12,073 nt of DNA from Cyclobacteriaceae bacterium (lineage in GTDB: Bacteria; Bacteroidota; Bacteroidia; Cytophagales; Cyclobacteriaceae). The notes beneath the pieces are model-generated. The model saw only the letters and a list, made by a program, of their open reading frames with translations, ran no database searches and had not been told where the DNA came from. The stretch covers positions 1-12,073 of the forward strand of contig JALOMY010000046.1 in NCBI GenBank assembly GCA_025455225.1, written 5' to 3'. Below are positions 1 through 7,331 of this stretch, one piece after another (positions within the stretch are counted from its first letter, which is position 1; every line of letters begins with the position of its first letter). The translations under genes were made by a program, and so were the position numbers.

Positions 1-806
1 GTTTTAATTCTTGAATTAAAGCCGGAAGGCAACACAATTATTTCATCGCCCGGTCTGAAAATTCCACCGGCAATTCGACCAGCATAACCCCGGTAATCCT
101 GGTGCTCCCTGGTTTGCGGACGTATAACATACTGAACCGGGAAACGGCTGTCGATGTGATTGTAATCACTTTCAATATGGACGGTCTCCAGCATATGCAA
201 TAAAGTAGCCCCCTGATACCAATCCATAGTTTGTGACCGGTTAACCACATTATCACCTACCAAAGCACTGATGGGCACAAATTGAATATCGTGTACTTCC
301 AGCTTGGATGAAAAGGCTTTATAATCATCAACTATTTTTTGAAATACCTGTTCATCGTAATTCACCAGGTCCATTTTATTAACACATACAATAATGTGCG
401 GAATCTTTAACAGGGAGGCGATGAAGGAATGCCGGTAGGTCTGCTCGACCAGGCCTTTTCGTGCATCAATTAAAATTAACGCAAGGTTGGCTGTCGATGC
501 TCCGGTTACCATGTTCCGGGTGTATTGAATATGCCCGGGCGTATCTGCGATGATGAATTTCCTCTTAGGGGTGGCAAAATAGCGATACGCTACATCAATG
601 GTGATTCCCTGTTCGCGTTCGGATTTTAAACCATCGGTTAACAAGGAAAGGTCAACATAATCAAAGCCCTTCTTTGCACTGGATACCTGAACCGCCTCCA
701 GTTGATCTTCAAAAATAGATTTGCTGTCGTATAACAAGCGACCGATCAAGGTGCTTTTTCCATCATCAACACTGCCGGCCGTTGTAAATCGTAATAACTG
801 GTTCAT
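1..806 (-). CDS. cysN: Sulfate adenylyltransferase subunit 1 (CysN), C-terminus beyond window
   Basis: GTPase subunit of ATP sulfurylase: with CysD it makes APS (adenosine 5'-phosphosulfate) from ATP and sulfate in the cytoplasm, GTP hydrolysis driving the reaction. Reading from the ATG at 806 gives 268 uninterrupted codons to the window edge. The elongation-factor-like G domain is complete in its motifs: P-loop GSVDDGKST (residues 11-19), switch region REQGITID (64-71), DTPGH (88-92) and NKMD (143-146). The start of the second beta-barrel domain follows (about 220-268). Family members are about 400-430 residues, or over 600 when fused to CysC, so at least a third is missing. A separate cysC lies upstream, which makes a fusion less likely. 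It follows cysD by 18 nt, last visible gene of the operon. Identification is firm; only the C-terminal architecture is unknown. Confidence 0.96.
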   Translation of the reverse strand, partial: MNQLLRFTTAGSVDDGKSTLIGRLLYDSKSIFEDQLEAVQVSSAKKGFDYVDLSLLTDGLKSEREQGITIDVAYRYFATPKRKFIIADTPGHIQYTRNMVTGASTANLALILIDARKGLVEQTYRHSFIASLLKIPHIIVCVNKMDLVNYDEQVFQKIVDDYKAFSSKLEVHDIQFVPISALVGDNVVNRSQTMDWYQGATLLHMLETVHIESDYNHIDSRFPVQYVIRPQTREHQDYRGYAGRIAGGIFRPGDEIIVLPSGFNSRIK

Positions 807-824
807 TTATACGTGATCTGAAAA

Positions 825-1730
825 TTAAAAGTATCCTGATTTCTTTCTGTCTTCCATGGCGGTTTCTCCGCGTTTATCATCAGCACGAGTACCCCGCTCG
901 GTTTTCCGGGAAGCCGCTACTTCTGCTATTATCTTTTCCAGCGTGTCAGCTTCTGATTCAATGGCTCCGGTTATCGGCATGTCGCCACAGGTACGGAACC
1001 GAACCCGTGCTTGGAACGGCTTTTCATCCGGTTTTAATTTTAACCAGGGCGATGTGGAAAGAATTACACCATCGCGGTTAATTACTTCACGTTGATGCGA
1101 AAAATACAACTTCGGAATCGGTATGTTTTCGGTATACAAGTATTGCCAAACATCCATTTCAGTCCAGTTCGAAATCGGGAACACCCGGAAATGTTCACCG
1201 GGATGCTTACGTCCATTGAATATATTCCAAAGTTCAGGCCGTTGATTTTTTGGATCCCACTGACCGAATTCATCGCGATGCGAGAAAAATCGTTCCTTGG
1301 CCCGCGCCTTCTCCTCATCTCTCCGCGCTCCACCCATGGCTGCATCAAATTTGTAACGTTCGATGGTATCTAACAACGTTACAGTTTGCAAAGCATTCCG
1401 GCTGGCGTTATATCCGCTCTCTTCTTTTACGCGCCCTTTATCGATGCTTTCCTGAACCGATCCAACAATAAGCTGAACGCCCAGTTCCTGGATCAGCCAA
1501 TCTCGGTATTCCATGGTCTCCGGAAAATTATGTCCTGTATCAATGTGTACCAACGGAAAAGGAATACGTGCCGGATAAAATGCCTTTCGTGAAAGAAAGG
1601 CCAGCACAATAGAATCTTTACCACCTGAAAAAAGCAATGCGGGTCTCTCAAACTGGGCAACAACCTCACGGATCACGTAGATCGCTTCCGATTCCAGTTC
1701 CTTTAAATGACTAAGATAATATTGATTCAT
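825..1730 (-). CDS. cysD: Sulfate adenylyltransferase subunit 2 (CysD)
   Basis: Catalytic subunit of the heterodimeric ATP sulfurylase; it adenylates sulfate to APS with CysN. The 301-residue length is normal for the family. The PP-loop nucleotide-binding motif SGGKDS is at residues 35-40, followed by VHIDTGHNFPET (61-72), the basic GGARRDEEKARAKER segment (133-147), and the conserved RFRTCGDMP region (244-252). The C-terminal tail ending in RKKSGYF is also typical of CysD and argues that the protein is full length. The ATG at 1730 starts directly at the conserved N-terminal helix. It lies 71 nt after cysC and 18 nt before cysN on the same strand, consistent with one operon. PAPS reductase (CysH) shares the PP-loop fold, but the SGGKDS sequence and cysN pairing support CysD. 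Confidence 0.97.
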   Translation of the reverse strand: MNQYYLSHLKELESEAIYVIREVVAQFERPALLFSGGKDSIVLAFLSRKAFYPARIPFPLVHIDTGHNFPETMEYRDWLIQELGVQLIVGSVQESIDKGRVKEESGYNASRNALQTVTLLDTIERYKFDAAMGGARRDEEKARAKERFFSHRDEFGQWDPKNQRPELWNIFNGRKHPGEHFRVFPISNWTEMDVWQYLYTENIPIPKLYFSHQREVINRDGVILSTSPWLKLKPDEKPFQARVRFRTCGDMPITGAIESEADTLEKIIAEVAASRKTERGTRADDKRGETAMEDRKKSGYF

Positions 1731-1801
1731 AGTTTACATTTCATTCATGGCTTGCACTGATTATCTGACTTTGGGTTGTGAGTGAATCCGTGAAGCATTC
1801 T

Positions 1802-2392
1802 TTAATATTTGATTTTAGACTCAATAAAGTCTATTAACAATTCAATGGACTTATCAATGGAAGTTTCATGAGTTAGAATTGTGATATCCGGGTTATCCGG
1901 AATTTCATAAGGTGAATCAATTCCGGTGAAATTCTTTACTTCACCAGCCCTTGCTTTTTTATACAATCCTTTCACATCCCGTTGTTCACATACCTCAAGC
2001 GGAGCATCAGCAAATACTTCGATGTAATTCTCTTCGCCAACAATTTGTTTTACATTTTCCCGATCGGCTTTGAAAGGAGAAATAAATGCTGATAGTACAA
2101 TAATGCCAGCATCCAGAAATAATTTCGAAACTTCACCTATTCTGCGGATATTTTCGATCCGGCCTTCTTCTGTAAAATTCAAATCGCGGTTTAATCCCAT
2201 GCGGATGTTATCGCCATCCAAGAGATAGGTTTTATGACCCATCTGATGAAGAACAGCTTCCAGTTGTACAGCCAGGGTTGATTTTCCTGATCCGGATAGA
2301 CCTGTGAACCAAATTAACCGCGCGCGCTGATGCAGGCTATGCTCGCGTTGTTCCCGGTTGACCTTTGTTTGTATGGGGTAGAGATGCTTCAT
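1802..2392 (-). CDS. cysC: Adenylyl-sulfate kinase (APS kinase, CysC)
   Basis: Phosphorylates APS at the 3' position with ATP to give PAPS, the activated sulfate used for reduction or sulfation. From the ATG at 2392 the protein has 196 residues, normal for a stand-alone APS kinase. Visible motifs are the Walker A GLSGSGKST (31-39), LDGDN (58-62) for APS binding, an SPF segment (105-107) holding the serine that is phosphorylated in the Escherichia coli enzyme, and a lid-like KARAGEVKNFTGIDSPYE stretch. An upstream ATG at 2452 is in frame, but it would overlap the end of the permease gene and add 20 residues that do not look like the family. The 2392 start leaves a 23-nt gap after the permease stop. 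The transcript continues to cysD. No Shine-Dalgarno is seen, as is usual in Bacteroidota. Confidence 0.95.
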   Translation of the reverse strand: MKHLYPIQTKVNREQREHSLHQRARLIWFTGLSGSGKSTLAVQLEAVLHQMGHKTYLLDGDNIRMGLNRDLNFTEEGRIENIRRIGEVSKLFLDAGIIVLSAFISPFKADRENVKQIVGEENYIEVFADAPLEVCEQRDVKGLYKKARAGEVKNFTGIDSPYEIPDNPDITILTHETSIDKSIELLIDFIESKIKY

Positions 2393-2415
2393 GTTGTTTT
2401 GTGAATTGTCAACCC

Positions 2416-4167
2416 TTATAATCCATAATACCAGGCGATAAATCCTACGCAAATTACAGTATAAAGTAATGTAAGCGGTGTACCAATCCGCACAAAATCC
2501 TTAAACGTATAGCCACCCGGCCCGTAAATCATCAGGTTCGTCTGGTAACCGATGGGCGTCATGAAATCACCGGAGGCTGCGAATGCTATCGCAACAAAAA
2601 AAGGAGTTGAGGATAACTGCAATTGCGCAGATAACGACATGGCAATCGGAAACATAATGGCAACCGCAGCCGGATTAGTTACCAGGGAGGTCAATAAAAT
2701 AGTTACAACAAACAAGGCTGTTAATACAGCTATGGTTCCTACAGAATGACCCAGCGAGATAAGTCCTTGAGCAACAAGCGTGGCTGTACCTGATTTCTCC
2801 AATGCCATGCCAATGGCAAGCGAACATACCAATACCATTAATAAATTCAGGTCTAACTGTTGCCGGATAGTGGCCAGGTTAAGAATGCCAAAGAAGACAA
2901 AAAATGAAAGTATGATTAGGCACGAAGTAAATAGAGGAAGCAATCCAGTGATTCCGGCAAGAAGGAGCACAAAACTTTCTATTCCAACCCATGTTTTCCA
3001 TATCGATTTTCCGGTTTCAATTTTTCGGGGAACCGATATGTAAAACAAATCCTTTTCATGGCGTACCGGGTTATAGTTTGAACCCGACAGCAACAACATA
3101 AAGTCACCACCGGCAATATGCATCTCCCCCACTTTTCCGGAAACGCGTTTACCATCGCGATGAACGGCTACTATGGAGGCGTTGAATTTATTCCGGAAAT
3201 CAGAATCCTTTATGCGAACTCCAATCAGATCGGATCCGGCAGGTATCACAGCTTCTACAAAATTGAAGGACTGACCTGCATCGGATTTCTCCTGCCGGGG
3301 CAACCGTAAACCATTATCCTGGTTAATCAGGTTATAGATGGATTGGGTATTACCCGAAAAGAAAAGTAAATCATGAAGAAAGAGTTTTTCTTCCGGTGAC
3401 ACTGGAGAGATCACTTTATCGTTGCGGATAATTTCAACCAGGAACAACTCCTGCAGATTGCGCAGGCCGGCATCTTTAACCGTTTTACCGATCAGCGATG
3501 AACCTTCAAATATTTCCGTTTCTACAATATATTCTTTCAGATTTTGCTTCATCGAATCAATCTTGTCTTCATTGGCAGGAAGAAGTTTATATCCCACAAA
3601 ATAGATGTAAAGCAATCCTATGCTGGTAACGAGCAATCCCAGGAAGAGGAAATCGCGGTATCCTAATAATGGAAGATTGTATTCACTGATCAAACCCATC
3701 AGCACCAGGTTGGTTGAGGTACCGATTACGGTAATCATCCCTCCGAGTATTGTAGCAAACGATAAGGGAATTAAGAATTTGGAAGCCGGATTTCCGGAAC
3801 GATCGGCCCATTCTTTCACATAGGGAATCATGAAGGCCACAATAGGTGTATTGTTGAGAAAAGCAGAAAGCGATGAAACCGTCAGCATCATGCGAAGCAG
3901 AAACGCTCTCGGACGAAGCGATGGATTAAACAACCTCGAGAAAAATTCTGACCCAACCAGCATCCGGATTCCAGCTGTAACCAGGATCAGCAGGAATATT
4001 ATAATGATTTGCTGATTGGATAATCCTTTCAATAACTCAGCCGGGGTAATCACTTCCGGAAGCAATAAGGCAATAACCGCAATAAAAAAGGACAGTGCAG
4101 GGTTGAACCATTCCCTGTATAAAGCAAGTACCAGGAAGGCAACAACCCCTAAAACCCAAAGTTGCAT
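2416..4167 (-). CDS. SLC13-family permease with two RCK_C (TrkA-C) domains, probable sulfate transporter
   Basis: Inner-membrane anion/sodium symporter-type permease, 583 residues from the ATG at 4167. Two hydrophobic halves flank a soluble middle. In the first half LNNTP (104-108) and GTSTN (149-153) match the paired substrate and sodium loops of the family; the second half repeats them as TNPAA (497-501) and PIGYQTN (538-544). The soluble middle holds two RCK_C/TrkA-C-like domains (about 212-285 and 301-380), as in SAC1-like transporters of algae and cyanobacteria. The substrate is not readable from the motifs alone; sulfate is inferred from the position 23 nt before cysC in a sulfate-activation operon. 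A GTG at 4182 would add five residues (588 total). I prefer the ATG because the first membrane segment starts immediately after it. Dicarboxylate or phosphate are alternatives. Confidence 0.85.
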   Translation of the reverse strand: MQLWVLGVVAFLVLALYREWFNPALSFFIAVIALLLPEVITPAELLKGLSNQQIIIIFLLILVTAGIRMLVGSEFFSRLFNPSLRPRAFLLRMMLTVSSLSAFLNNTPIVAFMIPYVKEWADRSGNPASKFLIPLSFATILGGMITVIGTSTNLVLMGLISEYNLPLLGYRDFLFLGLLVTSIGLLYIYFVGYKLLPANEDKIDSMKQNLKEYIVETEIFEGSSLIGKTVKDAGLRNLQELFLVEIIRNDKVISPVSPEEKLFLHDLLFFSGNTQSIYNLINQDNGLRLPRQEKSDAGQSFNFVEAVIPAGSDLIGVRIKDSDFRNKFNASIVAVHRDGKRVSGKVGEMHIAGGDFMLLLSGSNYNPVRHEKDLFYISVPRKIETGKSIWKTWVGIESFVLLLAGITGLLPLFTSCLIILSFFVFFGILNLATIRQQLDLNLLMVLVCSLAIGMALEKSGTATLVAQGLISLGHSVGTIAVLTALFVVTILLTSLVTNPAAVAIMFPIAMSLSAQLQLSSTPFFVAIAFAASGDFMTPIGYQTNLMIYGPGGYTFKDFVRIGTPLTLLYTVICVGFIAWYYGL

Positions 4168-4182
4168 CAGCGTAAAGTCCAC

Positions 4183-4483
4183 TAATCCGGTAGATTTAAG
4201 GGGCGAATATAAGAAAAATGACGGAACCGAAAAGCCTGGTGCGCCTCATCAACGTGGATAAAAAATACCCTTTTAACCCAAACGGCTTGAGCAAAGGCAC
4301 AACCTTCAGATCAGAATTAGTTTACTAAGGATGACGATTTTATATTCCTTGAAGATGGAATACAAGTCCACAAAAAATACAAGCTCTAAATTCTATCTAT
4401 ATAATGAAGGAGGAAATCCCTTCTGATAATTTAATAGTCTTAATCAAGTCAATTGAATTTCTGATAGCCTAATAAAAGCAAAA
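4183..4483. other. Intergenic region between sulfate operon start and methyltransferase end
   Basis: About 300 bases without a credible gene on either strand. Its right end is the 3' flank of the minus-strand methyltransferase. A small imperfect hairpin at 4406-4423 (GAAGG...CCTTC, one bulge, about 6 pairs) lies 60 nt past that stop and might help termination, but it has no clear U-run. Its left end should hold the promoter of the sulfate operon. The most AT-rich candidate is at 4204-4211. I found no riboswitch, tRNA or repeat array here. Confidence 0.5.
4204..4211 (-). promoter_or_regulatory. Possible -7 promoter element of the sulfate operon
   Basis: On the minus strand this reads TATATTCG, one mismatch from the Bacteroidota -7 consensus TAnnTTTG. 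It sits 36 bases upstream of the permease ATG, so a start site around 4197 would give a short leader. I could not find a convincing TTTG -33 box at the expected spacing. Weak candidate. Confidence 0.22.
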
Positions 4484-5206
4484 TCAAAATTTTGAGTTAA
4501 TGGCTATTTCATTTTCCCCCTTGGTGTAATAGGTAAATCCGTAACGATCCATTACGGAGTGAAAAACCGTGGAGCATCCTGGCTTTTTCCGATCATGGAG
4601 TTCGATCATAATAACCCTCGTCTTAGGAAGCCAATTCTCAAAGCCTTTTGAAAAGATTTCCAACTCCGCTCCCTCTACGTCTATTTTTAAAATATCAATG
4701 TGAGGCATTCCATGTATTTCCATAATATCCTCAATTGAATACGATTTTATCGAACCACTGTCAGATTCAATTACTTCATTACCATTATGCTTTTGTGCAT
4801 CAACTAATTCCAGGTTACCTGACTTGCTCCAGACAGCTCCTTTAATGCAAACAATATTTGGCATTTGAGCATTCTGCATAAGCAATTTATAATTTGCTTC
4901 GCTTGGTTCAATACAAACAATTTTCGCTTCTGGATATTTACGAGAAAAATACAAGGGTGATAATCCAATATAGGCTCCTGCGTCCAGAATATACGTTGGT
5001 TTAAAATCCAGATTTACATCATATTCCTTATCCAAAAATATTTTCTTGAAGGTACCCGCATCGGTTGTTTGTCCGCGCATTACAATCGGATGTTTTACAT
5101 GCGGAAGGTTCATCGATATATCCCCTGTATGCTTGAACGCCTTATAGACTCTGATCCCGCTAATGAATCCAAAACTTTTTATGGATTTCAATAAATTACT
5201 AGCCAT
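4484..5206 (-). CDS. FkbM-family SAM-dependent methyltransferase
   Basis: Probable S-adenosylmethionine-dependent O-methyltransferase of the FkbM type, a family often found in polysaccharide, glycolipid and polyketide clusters. From the ATG at 5206 it has 240 residues. Motif I ILDAGAYIG (about 73-80) is the SAM-binding glycine-rich loop, EPSEAN (100-105) is the acidic ribose-binding position, and KIDVEGAE (174-181) is the family hallmark. After it comes a hydrophobic strand ending in IELHD (about 201-205). A TTG at 5248 extends the frame by 14 residues. I prefer the ATG because a TA/TTTG-like element lies right at the TTG (5244-5252). The gene is divergent from the first Stealth gene, so a sugar of the same surface glycan is a reasonable acceptor, but nothing in the sequence names the substrate. 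Confidence 0.85.
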   Translation of the reverse strand: MASNLLKSIKSFGFISGIRVYKAFKHTGDISMNLPHVKHPIVMRGQTTDAGTFKKIFLDKEYDVNLDFKPTYILDAGAYIGLSPLYFSRKYPEAKIVCIEPSEANYKLLMQNAQMPNIVCIKGAVWSKSGNLELVDAQKHNGNEVIESDSGSIKSYSIEDIMEIHGMPHIDILKIDVEGAELEIFSKGFENWLPKTRVIMIELHDRKKPGCSTVFHSVMDRYGFTYYTKGENEIAINSKF

Positions 5207-5353
5207 GGTTATTAAAGTATTCGCAAAATTACTTTGTAATGATTGCAAAACCTAACCGGTAAAATAGTATTCGAAAATCAAATGATTTGGTTCTTATTCG
5301 TTTAAAACACTTCGCTACTTAAAAATTATCATAACGCTCAATCAATTTTATCC

Positions 5354-5361
5354 TACTTTTG
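5354..5361 (+). promoter_or_regulatory. Bacteroidota-type -7 promoter element before the first Stealth gene
   Basis: TACTTTTG matches the TAnnTTTG -7 consensus of the Bacteroidota primary sigma factor exactly. It ends 22 bases before the ATG at 5384, giving a predicted leader of only about 15 nt. A GGGAG purine run at 5368-5372 lies 11 nt before the ATG and may act as a ribosome-binding site. A matching TTTG -33 box is not obvious, so support rests on the -7 match and its position. Confidence 0.5.
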
Positions 5362-5383
5362 TGAAACGGGAGTAATTCAAACT

Positions 5384-6316
5384 ATGGAAGTAGATTTAGT
5401 CTACCTTTGGGTAGATGGAAATGATCCTAAATGGCAGGAAAAAAAGCGATCCTTCACAGGTAGTGTAAGCGACAACTCAGAACAGAACAACATTGGTCGA
5501 TACATCAATAATGAGGAATTAAAATACTCCTTACGGTCGGCAGAAAAGCACATTCCCTGGATACGCAAGATTTTCATAGTTACTGACAATCAAAAACCCG
5601 AATGGTTGGATGCGCATCATCCAAAAATCCAGGTTGTTGATCACAAAGAGATAATGCCTGCGGAGATTCTGCCTTGTTTCAATTCAAGTGTAATTGAATA
5701 CTTCCTGCACAAGATTCCGGGTTTGGCAGAACACTTTTTATATGCCAACGATGATATGTTTTTTAATGCCGACCTGCCTCCCAGCTTTTTCTTTGCTGAC
5801 GATGGATTGCCGATTATACGATTAAAAAGAAAACCCTTCGGAAAATGGCATCACTGGGTAAAGATTTTAATTGGAAAAAAACTTGGGCATTACAGAAACC
5901 AGTTGGTTGAAGCATCGTTGATGGTGGAGAAAAAATTTGGAAAGTACTACCCGGGTGACCCACATCACAATGTAGATGCCTACCGTAAATCCGACTACCA
6001 AATAGCCGTAGAAGAGGTTTTTGGTGAGCAAACCAGGAAATCGAAATCATTCAGGGTACGTACCAAGGGAGATGTTTCACGATCGGCATATGGTTATTTC
6101 TTTATCGCCACGGGCCGGGGCCATCTGCAGTATGTTGGACGAAATGAGTCGCTGCGCATACCTATACACAAGCATGATTTAGCAGTGTTCTTAAAACGGT
6201 ACAACCCCAAAATGTTCTGTATAAATGATACGCAGCGTTCCAAAGAGGAACACAGAAAAAAAATTAAACCGTTTTTAGAAACACTCTATCCGGCAAAGTC
6301 TGTCTTTGAGAATTAA
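5384..6316 (+). CDS. Stealth-family sugar-phosphate transferase, tandem copy 1
   Basis: Member of the Stealth family, which transfers a sugar-1-phosphate from a nucleotide sugar to a glycan; relatives include bacterial capsule polymerases and the animal GlcNAc-1-phosphotransferase GNPTAB. The 310 residues carry all four conserved regions. CR1 is DLVYLWVDGNDPKW (4-17). CR2 covers about 39-127, with LKYSLRSAEKHIPWIRKI, VTDNQKPEWL, LPCFNSSVIE and ANDD (121-124). CR3 is PHHNVDAYRKSDY (193-205), and CR4 contains CIND (279-282). There is no signal peptide or membrane segment, so it is probably cytoplasmic. It is followed after 44 nt by a close paralogue and lies divergent from a methyltransferase, pointing to surface-glycan assembly. 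Donor sugar and polymer cannot be read from the sequence. Confidence 0.92.
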   Translation: MEVDLVYLWVDGNDPKWQEKKRSFTGSVSDNSEQNNIGRYINNEELKYSLRSAEKHIPWIRKIFIVTDNQKPEWLDAHHPKIQVVDHKEIMPAEILPCFNSSVIEYFLHKIPGLAEHFLYANDDMFFNADLPPSFFFADDGLPIIRLKRKPFGKWHHWVKILIGKKLGHYRNQLVEASLMVEKKFGKYYPGDPHHNVDAYRKSDYQIAVEEVFGEQTRKSKSFRVRTKGDVSRSAYGYFFIATGRGHLQYVGRNESLRIPIHKHDLAVFLKRYNPKMFCINDTQRSKEEHRKKIKPFLETLYPAKSVFEN

Positions 6317-6360
6317 TAATTGTAACCTGTACATGTTCTACCTTGATAATTGAAAAGACA

Positions 6361-7308
6361 ATGGCTGATCGAAACATGGAGATAGACCTAGTATACATGT
6401 GGGTAGATGGTTCTGATCCTAAATGGAGAGAAAAGAAACTCACGTTTACCGGCAAGATTAGTGATCAAACAGAAACCAATACAATTGGGCGATACCTTAG
6501 TAATAACGAGCTCAAATACTCTTTACGATCGGCAGAAAAACACCTACCGTGGATAAGAAAGATTTTTATTGTTACTGATGACCAAAAGCCGGAATGGCTC
6601 AATACAGCTCACCCTAAAATTCAAGTAATCGATCATAAGGAAATTATGCCTCCCGACATATTACCTTGTTTTAATTCGACCGTGATTGAATACTTTTTGT
6701 ACAGGATTCCTGGTCTAGCTGAGCACTTCCTTATGGCCAACGATGACTTTTTCTTTAATGCAGACCTTTCACCCGATTTCTTTTTTTCAAAGGACGGATT
6801 TCCGATTGTTCGGTTGAAAAGAAAACCTTTAGGTAAATGGCATTATCGATTCAGAACCTTAACCGGAAAGGAATTTGGTCAGTACGCCAGAAAAGTTTAC
6901 CAAGGTGCCCTGATGGTAGAAAGAAAATTTGGCAAGTACTACTCAGGTGTGCCCCATCATAATGTTGATGCCTATCGAAAATCAGATTATAGAATTGCTG
7001 TTGAGGAAGTTTTTACGGAATCAATTAAGAAGTCTCAACACCATCGTATACGGACCAGTGGCGATTTCCATCGGTCTGCGTTTTCTTATTACACATTGGC
7101 CATTGGCCATGCCCATCTAAAATATGTAGGAAGAAAAGAGTCGATCCGATTACTTCTTTACCGGTATGATCTTGAGAAGTACATCAAAAAGTACAATCCG
7201 AGTTTATTTTGTATTAATGATGATCAAAAAGTAACCGATGAGCAAAGAGAGAAAATTGTACCATTTTTGAATTCCTTATACCCTACTAAGTCTGAATTTG
7301 AAAAATAA
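6361..7308 (+). CDS. Stealth-family sugar-phosphate transferase, tandem copy 2
   Basis: Second Stealth protein, 315 residues from the ATG at 6361. Counting from the internal ATG at 6376 it has 310 residues and aligns without a gap to the upstream copy; my hand count gives 206 of 310 identical (about 66%). That makes 6376 a serious alternative start, and a TTG at 6343 unlikely. Numbered from 6376, the same blocks are present: CR1 WVDGSDPKW (9-17), CR2 with LKYSLRSAEKHLPWIRKI and ANDD (121-124), CR3 HHNVDAYRKSDY (194-205) and CR4 CIND (279-282). Divergence is greatest at about 161-270, around CR3, the stretch most likely to differ in donor or acceptor choice (inference). It is probably cotranscribed with copy 1. 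Its last codons (Phe-Glu-Lys-stop) form one arm of a hairpin with the convergent third gene. Confidence 0.92.
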   Translation: MADRNMEIDLVYMWVDGSDPKWREKKLTFTGKISDQTETNTIGRYLSNNELKYSLRSAEKHLPWIRKIFIVTDDQKPEWLNTAHPKIQVIDHKEIMPPDILPCFNSTVIEYFLYRIPGLAEHFLMANDDFFFNADLSPDFFFSKDGFPIVRLKRKPLGKWHYRFRTLTGKEFGQYARKVYQGALMVERKFGKYYSGVPHHNVDAYRKSDYRIAVEEVFTESIKKSQHHRIRTSGDFHRSAFSYYTLAIGHAHLKYVGRKESIRLLLYRYDLEKYIKKYNPSLFCINDDQKVTDEQREKIVPFLNSLYPTKSEFEK

Positions 7309-7331
7309 AAATATACGGTCTATTTTTCAAA
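7297..7331. terminator. Inverted repeat between convergent Stealth genes, likely bidirectional terminator
   Basis: TTTGAAAAATA at 7297-7307 and TATTTTTCAAA at 7321-7331 are perfect reverse complements, an 11-bp stem with a 13-nt loop. Each arm is the Phe-Glu-Lys-stop end of one of the two converging genes, whose stops lie only 11 nt apart. On either strand the distal arm contains a run of five T, as expected for a simple bidirectional terminator. The stem is AT-rich, so its strength is uncertain. Confidence 0.5.

Noticed and set aside
38..256. 72-codon minus-strand open frame
   Set aside because: Lies in another frame inside the clear cysN coding sequence; its translation shows no domain-like pattern.
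2393..2452. Longer cysC start at the ATG at 2452
   Set aside because: Would overlap the permease end and add 20 hydrophobic residues not typical of APS kinases; the ATG at 2392 fits the family.
4406..4423. Imperfect hairpin downstream of the methyltransferase as a firm terminator
   Set aside because: Only about six pairs with a bulge and no clear T-run; mentioned within the intergenic entry only.
5401..5589. Antisense open frames inside the Stealth genes, similar between copies (also 6264-6455)
   Set aside because: Their resemblance follows from paralogy of the sense genes; there is no independent start signal or domain.
6317..6360. Palindrome-like AACCTGTACATGTT (6324-6337) between the tandem Stealth genes
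   Set aside because: Imperfect, short and inside a probable operon spacer; not strong enough to call an operator.
5384..7308. Tandem Stealth copies as an assembly duplication
   Set aside because: The two differ at about a third of residues and at many silent sites, so they are real paralogues.
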